64,000 bases of DNA, taken from positions 610,001 to 674,000 of the forward strand of contig JAKOON010000013.1 in the NCBI GenBank assembly GCA_022577435.1, given 5' to 3'. Under the pieces are notes generated by a model. That model was not told the DNA's origin, searched no databases, and saw only the letters and a list, made by a program, of their open reading frames with translations. Position 1 is the first letter of the stretch; each line of letters begins with the position of its first letter. This DNA comes from Embiotoca jacksoni. Its lineage: Eukaryota; Chordata; Actinopteri; Embiotocidae. Positions 55,331 to 64,000 of the stretch are shown here, piece by piece. Made by a program: the position numbers and the translations under genes.

Positions 55331-58056
55331 GTATACAACATAGTTAGTGCTACTGCATCTTTATCTCTCCATCCTCCAAGCTCAAAACTGCTCCATTGGC
55401 AAGACTGACATCTATTTCCAAAGCATGTTGTACAAGGCTTACACACTGTTAGCACCATATGAGAAATTCAAATATATAAATCAAATGTGTAGCGTAAACG
55501 AGTAAAAGTTGGTATTCGATAACAAAAAAAAAATCATTAAAAAACCACTGTATGTAGGATGAGATATTAGTTTTAAATTAACTTCTAATTAAAATTGTTG
55601 CCCGACTTGACTTGTGCACACATGAAACCTCCGTATAATAATGAGCAAATGTTATTTTCCTTTTTTTAGCATGCAGGAACAAAACAGGGGGAAACGTGGA
55701 GCATGTGATTGTAAATCAGCTTGTAACGAGACTAAATAGACTGTTAGGAAGAACTCCAACGAGAACTCACTGTATAGAAAGTCTAGGATGAGTATTTTCA
55801 AAAAATGTTGCTGCCAAATTGCTCCATAACACCTCATTGCTGACATTATTTTACATTGGATGGACAGACCGCCATCAGGAATGGAGAGGCCACGTGAAGC
55901 CTTTCAGTTGTTCTGTCAAAAGGTTTAATCTGCTGGCATCTTCTGAATGTAAACAAAGAAAAGAGATCAAATTCTCTAACAAAAAAAAGAAGTTGGTCCT
56001 CACAAAAACAGACTTCAAAGTTCTTTACGAGTATTTTTCAGCGGGCTTGTAAACAAACCTTTTTTGCAAATGGAGCTGACCTTTCAGCCAGAATCACGGC
56101 CGCTGGATCGACAGCCTCGACATCCATCAGTCACAGAAAAAGTTTTAGTCCCGGTGACATGTTGGACTTCGGTTAATGAAGACAGATTCAGTAGAGTTTA
56201 CTTCGCAGGAAAAAGAAGTTAAGGAGTAGGATGTGTCTAAATTCAAAACTCAGGAGGACAAATATGGAGAAAATCATCTGCTGCACCACCGACGGTGTCC
56301 TGACTAACGTCGTACTGTTCACGTCACGTCTCGTCACATTACATCCTGTACACCGGATAGGTGGAGGTACATGGGATCTGGCACTCAAACATGGGACACG
56401 TGCGAAGGCAAAAACCGAAGGCACGGATTCAAAAAGTCCTGCTGATCAAGAGGCAAATTAGTCATTTTCAAGCTGCTTCCCTGATTTGTCACGAATCCCT
56501 TTGCTTTGGGAGAGCGCAGCTCGGAGACGCTCTTTGTGGCGCTGCCATGTTTCAGCAGACCGAATCACTCGCTCCGTAGTGTGACTACAGCTGGCTCGCT
56601 TTCTTTTTTATTGGCCTTTTGATGAATGATGGTTTTTACAAGATTTCGTGAACCTTAATGAGATGTTGCTTTGATCAGTATTCCTGAATTGATTCAACTG
56701 TGGAAATAAATTCTGCGGCTCAACGCAGCATTCAAGTTGAAATTGAGGCTCCGTACCCGTCGGTACAACTACATTATATATCCTCTCTTCACTGGCGCCG
56801 CCAGCCGTAATCCTCTACACACACACTGCGTACAGTTTTTTTTTTTTTTGTGTGTGTGTGATTTTGTTCAGTTTTTAACATCTCATAGCTCGTAGTTCTT
56901 GCTGCATCCCACTCAAACGATGTGACGCCGGCGATTGGTTCAAAATATCCGGTGCTGAATGGTGACGTCGGCCGTGATTGATTTCATGTGTTAGCAACAA
57001 ACCTAGAAATTAGCAAATGAAAACAATTGAACATTTATCAGGCTTTTTAAAAAAGAAAAGAAAAGATTTGCGTGCAAAAAGTAGCTCAGCCCCAGCTGAC
57101 GCACTTTAAATCGTTGAGGCCAAAATATTTCCAGTTTTTTAATCGGTCAAACTCCAAACAACGATGGACCCTCGCTGTCGCCGTATCTCCCAAAAAACAC
57201 GTACATCTATGTTATAACACTGGCTTACTGTTACATAAGACTGACGACATCTGGATTATTTTCTTAGACAATGCAAAACTCCCAAAAAAATAACTCTTAA
57301 CATAGCGGAGTGCCCCTTTAAGATGTTAGGCCAAAGGAAAATAAGTAAATCTGCATTAGTTCATTAAAGCAGCTTTATCAGCGGCTCGCTCTGAAATCCG
57401 GTCTCCGTCCATTTTTCAGGTCATTTGTAAATCAATTTTGTGATCCCCTTATCTCTGCCAGTGGGACTCTGGGAATTGAAGCGGCGCCGGGCAGAATGAG
57501 ACAGACATGGATATGTGAAGTGATGACAGCAGGTGGGAAGAAAGGAGCAGGATTCAGGTTCTGGATGCTTTCACACCGATATCTACGAGAGGTTGTGTCG
57601 TTCGGTGCATATACACCCACCGCAGGTGCACAGCAGCTTTAAGGATATTAGAAAAAGTGATCTTACATCAATAGAAGCTGCCAGATATAATATTTCTGCC
57701 ACTTTGTTTTAGTGTTTGCTGAATTGATCCGTCGTTCTCGCGGCATCGTTCAGGTTCCCAAATGTCTGGACGAGTGAACTCGGCGACAGAGTGCGAACGT
57801 TTCCGCTAAACAGAGAGAAACTGATTATGTAAACTGCTGTAATGTTGCAGGTTTTGACTGTAGCTATGAGCTTTTTAGTGCTCAACCCTAAATAGTATAT
57901 TAGACTGTACTTTAGAGAGCTTAGAGTAATAATAAAAAATAAAAAAAGAGACATCAAACCATTTAAAAATGATTCAACTTTTGAGGTGTTAAAACATCAA
58001 AAACCTGCTGTCATCTCATTTGGGGATTTGGTTGGTAAATGGCATTGTGGAGGGGG
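55330..58056. other. Non-coding stretch, no gene seen
   Basis: AT-rich unique-looking sequence with a T12 run near 56838-56849. Some CpG near 56310-56570. No exon or repeat recognised. Confidence 0.5.
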
Positions 58057-58086
58057 AGGTGTGTGTGTGTGTGTGTGGGGGGGGGT
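58057..58086. repeat. (GT)n followed by G run
   Basis: About 10 GT units running into nine G. Confidence 0.95.
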
Positions 58087-58190
58087 GTCTTACATCACAG
58101 TTCAAGAGCAAACTATGAGAATATATTTCCACTGTACTGCGGCTCCAAAGTAATCTGCACTGACCTTCGCAGGTGTTGCTTTTATTCACC

Positions 58191-58193
<3 letters not shown>

Positions 58194-58232
<39 letters not shown>

Positions 58233-58285
58233 CACACACACACACGAACACACACGAACACACACGAACACACACGAACACACAC
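58194..58285. repeat. (CA)n passing into a 10-bp CACACGAACA minisatellite
   Basis: About 18 CA units, then CTAA, then more CA, then four units of CACACGAACA. A decamer repeat has grown out of a dinucleotide array after a GA insertion. Confidence 0.95.
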
Positions 58286-60112
58286 TATGCAGTGAGATGA
58301 GTTTTAGTTGAGTAAACTCAAATAGGTTAAAAAATTTACCAAATGGCTTTCAAAACAGTATTATGAGATGCAAAAGGGAACAACACATATCTAGTCACTT
58401 ACAAAGATACATTTTTAACATTTTAAGTTAAATATATTTGGACTGTTGAAACAACAACCTGTTTTGTAGTACAACATTAAATTTAGATGAGGTTGTGATG
58501 AGCATTTGTAAATGATTTTGACAGCCTTTGACTGTCCAATGTCCAAAAATCCAACCTTGGAAACCTTCGGTGCTGTCTTCACTAACGAATCATCACAACC
58601 ATTTTTTTTTCTCTGACGCTTAAACACCTGTCTGAAGCTTAGATGGATCAGAGAGGACACATTCAAAAAGCACAACAAGTAAAGTTAACTTGAAGGTTGC
58701 TGGTTAAAGTCAGTTCAAGATTGATGTCCAAATGTGGAAGCAGGAAAGTAGAAGAGTTGGCAGGAGAGTTATGGAGGGCACAACACAAACGGAGCAAAAT
58801 GAAGAAACAGCTGAAAACTGACAACAAGCTTTTTGACACCGTGACAAACGTCCTCTGGCAGTCGCCTAAATGACGTCTGTTTTTTGGGTTTTTTTTCTCT
58901 CGGAAGAAAAGCTGTTAATGACATCAAACCTCTCAGAAGGTCAGGATGGAGATTTTAACTTAAAGACTGCTGTCCACCGGATGAACTTCAATTTTCACTG
59001 TGAAAATGACCCATAAATGAGATCTCCTCCTAATTATTTTGCTTAGTTTTAAACTGTTTTTATCGTATAACGCTAATCGTGGAGGTGGCAGCTCGGAAAA
59101 CGGCGACAATGAAGGAACACAGCAAAAGGAAAGATGATTTCAATGCGGAGAATTCTTAAATAGAAAACACGTATTATTGTACGAGTTACCAACTAAATAA
59201 AACATGTTATTAAAATGTTTTCATATTGTGGGGCAATTCGATCTCAAATTATACAACTTTTTTTTAGTACCATCTCCGTTTCCAGGGCAACACATGGGGT
59301 ATGATTAAAAACTGGAAAACAATCAGTCACGTCCGTAGATTCTTATGTAACGTATGCAGTGTTTCCTACTCCAGGAAGTAGTCCGACCCTTAGCAACGAC
59401 CCTAGCAACAGAGAGTAGTTCTAGTCTGTTTTTAATGCTTTCTAGAGATTTAACTGAATAAATACACCACGTAGAAACACTAAACTGCTCAGCTAGCTCA
59501 GTCTGGTTGGAACTAAGATATCTGATGAACAAAGTTATCGATGGACTCGTGTATTTGTAAGATTTTTGCACTGTTTCATGTGTTGAAACCAAACCGGTCC
59601 AGCTAGCCGCCGCTAGGATTTTAAGTGCACGACTATCCGCGGGTGCTTGGAGCGACAAAAAAAAACAAAAAAGGGCTGGTTGCTAAGGAGCAGGATTGGC
59701 TAGATGAGGGGATGAGAAACGGGTGTGGTCAGGTGATTGATGGGGCAGGAAGTTCTGGAGAGGATGTCGATGTGGAGAAAAAACGACCTGACGCTGGAGA
59801 GCTCCTCTCAAATGAACACGTCATTATTTTAAAATATGCTGTCATTTTATTGAGTAAAATTTAATTAAAGTAAGACAAATGCCTAACATGAACGTGAAAT
59901 AGCGTATATGTGTATATACGTAAGAAATAAACTCATATTTTCAAAGGATCTCAAAGAAAAAAAAAACATTTCTTCAAGGCGTGATTCAAAAGATTGAAAT
60001 GATGTCACCTTCCTAAGCTCTTAGGGCTGGGGATGGCAAAAAACTCAGGGCTAAGACGGCAAAAGAAAATAATTGGAATTTTAAAATAGACTTCGAGAGG
60101 GAGTCGAAGATT
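58286..60112. other. Non-coding stretch, possible unclassified repeat at 59.3-59.7 kb
   Basis: 59290-59720 contains CTTAGCAACGACCCTAGCAAC and, about 280 bp on, the inverted GGTTGCTAAGG, which may be arms of a short element. Not otherwise recognised. No gene. Confidence 0.4.
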
Positions 60113-60134
60113 AAAAAAAAAAAAAAAAAAAAAA
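60113..60134. repeat. Poly(A) tract, 22 bp
   Basis: Uninterrupted A run with no recognised retroposon upstream. Confidence 0.95.
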
Positions 60135-60838
60135 GCCACGCTGTCCCACACCAAACCAAAAATGATCTTAATGATCATAATTAACCTTTAAGATATTGTA
60201 TAATCACCCAGCACTTCCCAAACCAATCTCCTCTTTGAAAAAACAGTATTTACACGCTGTATTTCCATAAATATCTGTACACAGAGAGATATATGTCTGC
60301 AGGCACACACTGAGGCCCAGAGAGGGGGTGAGATAAAGAGAGTGTGAGATTGACAGGCAGGATGTCAAAAACAATTTGTCTGAGAATATTAACGCAGACT
60401 CTCTCCAGCTCAGGAGGAATAGAACAAAACAAAGAAAAGAAAAGCCATGGAAGCTTCTATTTCACGTAAGCTCTGGTTTTATTCTGCCACACAAACACAA
60501 TCAAATACACAAGCCACCTGCGACAGAGTGCTGTTAGACTACATTCGAGCCAAAGTACAAATGTTCCCGAAACAGAAAGAAACACCTACGTGGTACACAT
60601 GCCACCGCACAATAATGAAGCGCTTCCTTCAGGAATCACATCCAACCTTTGAAGTGGGAACAGAGTCTCTGCTGTAAAAATAGAGGCTCATTTCCATTGA
60701 AGCACCTGGCAAGAAGCCGCTGCGCCAGCAGATCGTTTAAATACGCCAGACTGTCGCTGGCTAACTTGCCGTGTTTGTGGAAACTTTATGGGCAATAAAA
60801 TTTAACAAGCAATAATATGTAGTTTACATGGAAGAAGT
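60135..60838. other. Non-coding stretch with CNE-like segment
   Basis: 60680-60830 is complex, with TTTATGGGCAATAAAATTTA (Hox/Cdx-like cores) and CAAGAAGCCGCTGCGCC. No gene recognised. Confidence 0.35.
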
Positions 60839-60861
60839 AAAAAAAAAAAAAAAAAAAAAAA
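60839..60861. repeat. Poly(A) tract, 23 bp
   Basis: Uninterrupted A run directly after the CNE-like segment. Confidence 0.95.
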
Positions 60862-61228
60862 CAGAAAGACAGGAGAAACGGTCTCATGGTTTCTCTTCAT
60901 TGTGCAGTATGTCGCTCCAAATCCCATCATCACACCAGAGCGTTGACATGTGATCACTGGGGATTACTTTTATTTGCTTTTATCCATGTGCGAGTTTCAC
61001 AATATAGCGAAAGATTTTCAAAAAAGCACTTTCAGATTGAAAATTGTCTTCCTCGCTCTGACCTGGTTTTTTCTCCCAAATCTTTCAACACAAGCCTGTC
61101 GAGAAGAAATAAAAAGAACATGACCGTGACTTCTGTTGCATCACACAGATTAAAAAAAAAAACAAAAAAAAACACAAACAGACTAAGTCTTGTTTTCACT
61201 AAACAAACTTTTTGCCAGGCAAATATAT

Positions 61229-61231
<3 letters not shown>

Positions 61232-61260
<29 letters not shown>

Positions 61261-61261
61261 G
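61232..61261. repeat. (AT)n microsatellite
   Basis: About 15 AT units. Confidence 0.97.
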
Positions 61262-61885
61262 GAAGTTTTACTTGTAGATCCTATGTGTGCTTTTGAGAGC
61301 TGTAACCTAGTTATCCCTTCTACTACAGACATTTCCATTTCAAAAGCTTTATAACTTGCTTTTTTAATTAACATAAAGCAGGATTTGCTCACTCATGCAG
61401 AGAGAGAAAAGATAAAACACAAAAACAGCAACAATAAAAGACCCAACTTACCAAACGTCCCTCCGAGTACCGTCAGCTTTCACTTCCTCCTGTGTTTGTC
61501 ATGATGGCTGATATCATCACTGATTGGTTAAGAGATGGTGATACATCTATCTAGATATCCATCCTCGGGATTCTGCACTCCGTGAGTGTTGAGTTTTGGA
61601 CGCTACAATAGTACTTGTCAATCTCTGCCTGCCGCGGCTCAGGTGGAAATGTGTATCTGCTCCAGTGCGTTGATGCAAGCATTGTGTTGTGTGTGTAGTA
61701 AAACTAGTGTGGCAGACGTAGACCTGTCCTGAAAGCTCCTGAGGGAGGTGTCCTTTTTTTTTCTTTTTTTTTTTTATAAACTATATGTCTATTCTTTCGT
61801 CTGCCTTTAATGATGATGCCAGTGTGTGTGTATGTATAAGTGTGTCTGTGTATAGCTGAATATTCTGCTGCGCCTGCTGCTGCAG

Positions 61886-61886
<1 letters not shown>
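61262..61886. other. Non-coding stretch
   Basis: T-rich run at 61755-61775. No gene. Confidence 0.5.

Positions 61887-61948
<62 letters not shown>
61887..61948. repeat. (TG)n microsatellite
   Basis: About 31 perfect TG units. Confidence 0.98.
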
Positions 61949-61953
<5 letters not shown>

Positions 61954-64000
61954 GTGTGTAGCATAGTGTGTGCCACCAGTGTGCTTGATCAGCAGTCCTG
62001 CTGCTATCCCATTAACTCTGCTGCCGCAGGGCACACCGGTGCGACCCAGAGGACCCTGGGTAACAGCAGGACCCAGGGAAGTCATTTCCATTCAACCACC
62101 TCACTTCTACCAGCTCACTGTATTGTGTGTGTGTGAGAGACTGGACCGACATTGAATTGTTTTATGGCGAGCGCTGACTAAATAGGATAAAAACAACAAA
62201 CTGCAGTGTTTCTATAGAAGCAGCCTCATTGACTGGATGATTAAAGAAAAAGAAAGCATGAGCACTTAAAGGAAATAGTCACATGGAAAACACCGTTGTC
62301 TGACATCGAGGACGAAGTTCTGCGCTAATTAATCCTCCGCTGCTCAAAATATAAACACATCACAGACATTTCTTTCTTTCTGAAACAACAATATATATCA
62401 AACATCTAACAGCAAGTCTATGTTGTAGTGGGGGGAAATTAATTACGTTTAAAATAAAACGAATATATGCATGCTGGTCTTTAAGATATTGCTTTCATTT
62501 GACATGTTTCCAATTTAGTTAATCACTACTTACTAGATATTAATCTGTTTGTACAAAGCAAATGCTTTTTAGATTTCTTTAATTAAACTTGCTGTGCAGC
62601 AATTACTATATACATTCATGCAAATAAATAATTTTTTTTTAACTTGTATGCAAACGTATTTGGACACACTACGTGTTCATGTACGACTATGCACCAAAAA
62701 CATCTGCACATATTTAAGAATTTAAACGATTTAATCAGAATTTAAGCTCAAGATGTGATAATTGAAAGACTTTTTTTGGTCCTGGTTTACTGATGTACAA
62801 CCATGGCTGAACAGTTGGTCTGTTAAAAATCCACAACATTGAAGTACATTAATTTAGGAAAACATCTTTAAAGTAACTCTTATTTTTCCCCACACAGGTA
62901 AATTGAAGCAATGTGACGTTCAATGTCTTCCAAATGTGTACAAGAGGATCTGAGATTGACCACCAACCTCAAGGTAAATAACCAAGCTGTGACATAAACA
63001 CCAAAAAACAGTTTTATTAATTGTCTTAAAGTCACACTATAAGGATATAAATGTGTCATATATATCCATCTGCATGCATTCGCTTGTTCTAAACATTGTT
63101 TTGGGGGATTTAAGAGTTTGGAAAAACACAAGCCATGCTATAGCGCCACAAAGAAAGGGTCAAGCCTCTAAATCCCAAACAATAAAAGCCAAGCGGGAAC
63201 TGATCTAATATGTAAACAATTAGATGAACTATGAATAATTCATTTGAATTAATCTGCAGCACCAATTGGAAATGTGATAACAGACGGATGCAGCTCGGAA
63301 TCCGCTGCACTTTTTCCTTCCCTTTTGTAGAAATATCTGTGGTGGTTACAGGCAGGTTTTGTGCGAGGTGAAGGCTTTGAGTGCACTTCAGTACACTCTG
63401 TTCCTTTTCACAGAAAGAAAGCAGAGGAGAAGCTACCATGCAGAGAAAAGTGGTTTTTGAATTTCTAAAATATGAGTTTATAAAAACATCCTACAATAAT
63501 GCTGTGTGCCCGTAAGTGGAGGCTGCTGAAGTCTGTCTTTGTGAGTCAATAGCACGTAGTGAGGGCAACTGAGATTTGGCCAACAAACCACAGCTGCGGT
63601 GCATTTGGAAAATGAGGTGCAATCAAGGAGGAACACGCCAACTCCGGTCCTCAGCGGAGGGGTTTCGTTTCGAACAGCCTTTACTGATTATACAAACAAC
63701 TGCTACCAGAATATTCCCTCTAAAAATGAGCACATATATGTAGAAAGTATGTTTTTATTTTTTACCAATATTAAATGGTGCAATTCACTCATCTTAGTTT
63801 TTGATTCACAAGGTTTCAGCTGTCCAGTTCTTAAAAAGGTATTTCACTGCTGGTGGATCTCAACCATTTTTGACATTTTTAATAAAGTTTTGTGAGCCGC
63901 TTTATCTCACAGCATCTCAAACCTTGACAATACTTTAGTAAGGACACACTTTTCTTTTTGTTGTTACCTGATGCAGGCAGCTCTCTGTTCCACGAGAGAA
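61949..64000. other. Non-coding stretch to window end
   Basis: AT-rich. 62290-62350 (CTGCGCTAATTAATCCTCCG) and 63220-63310 (TGAATTAATCTGCAGCACC) carry homeodomain-type cores. No exon or repeat family recognised. Confidence 0.45.

Noticed and set aside
1..64000. tRNA, 5S, U6 and known microRNA genes
   Set aside because: I looked by eye for B-box GGTTCGA-type motifs, 5S and U6 signature starts and common microRNA seeds and saw none. A covariance-model scan would be more sensitive.

Overview
The window reads as non-coding nuclear DNA of a bony fish, probably a spiny-rayed (percomorph-like) teleost. The evidence is more than 20 long (CA)n/(GT)n arrays, homopolymer runs, L2-type LINE debris with the tail typical of fish L2 copies, and short class II repeats of the kind common in fish genomes. 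The species assignment is inference. I see no operon, rRNA, tRNA, CRISPR or intact protein gene. Most longer open frames are microsatellites read as poly(Thr-His) or poly(Cys-Val), or they lie inside dispersed repeats. The segment is best read as a gene desert or the inside of one or more very large introns.

Layout. 1-8.8 kb is microsatellite-rich with no gene seen. 9.08-12.5 kb holds three copies of an element family whose terminal inverted repeats (TIRs) contain a 34-bp unit; in two copies that unit has expanded into tandem arrays, the larger being about 17 units in mixed variant order. Further copies lie at 32.23-32.34 kb and 36.92-37.30 kb. 13.17-13.87 kb carries two decayed L2-type reverse transcriptase fragments around a LINE tail. 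A second tail lies at 30.89-31.06 kb and a minus-strand LINE fragment at 46.83-47.00 kb. 20.44-20.51 kb is a perfect palindrome with 32-bp arms, just upstream of a class II transposon end (20.62-20.91 kb). A separate repeat family of about 400-520 bp occurs three times (29.4, 43.7 and 53.9 kb) and is very similar between copies. 33.65-33.84 kb holds a broken fragment resembling integrase-core transposon proteins. 48.3-48.9 kb resembles a common fish class II repeat carrying GGTACCAGGTAC-like motifs.

Candidate functional sequence is sparse. A possible small exon at 44,793-44,857 has an acceptor, an ATG in good context, a signal-peptide-like stretch and a donor. Possible terminal-exon-like segments lie at 24,782-24,908 and 27,212-27,371. 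Several complex, repeat-free blocks rich in homeodomain, POU or SOX-like sites look like conserved non-coding elements (about 8.85, 14.37, 15.1, 17.6, 26.3, 30.5, 35.3, 43.1, 44.3, 44.9, 49.6, 54.5 and 60.7 kb). Their conservation cannot be tested from this sequence alone.

The most unusual item is the TIR family that appears to seed 34-bp minisatellite arrays. I could not match it to a named family from memory.
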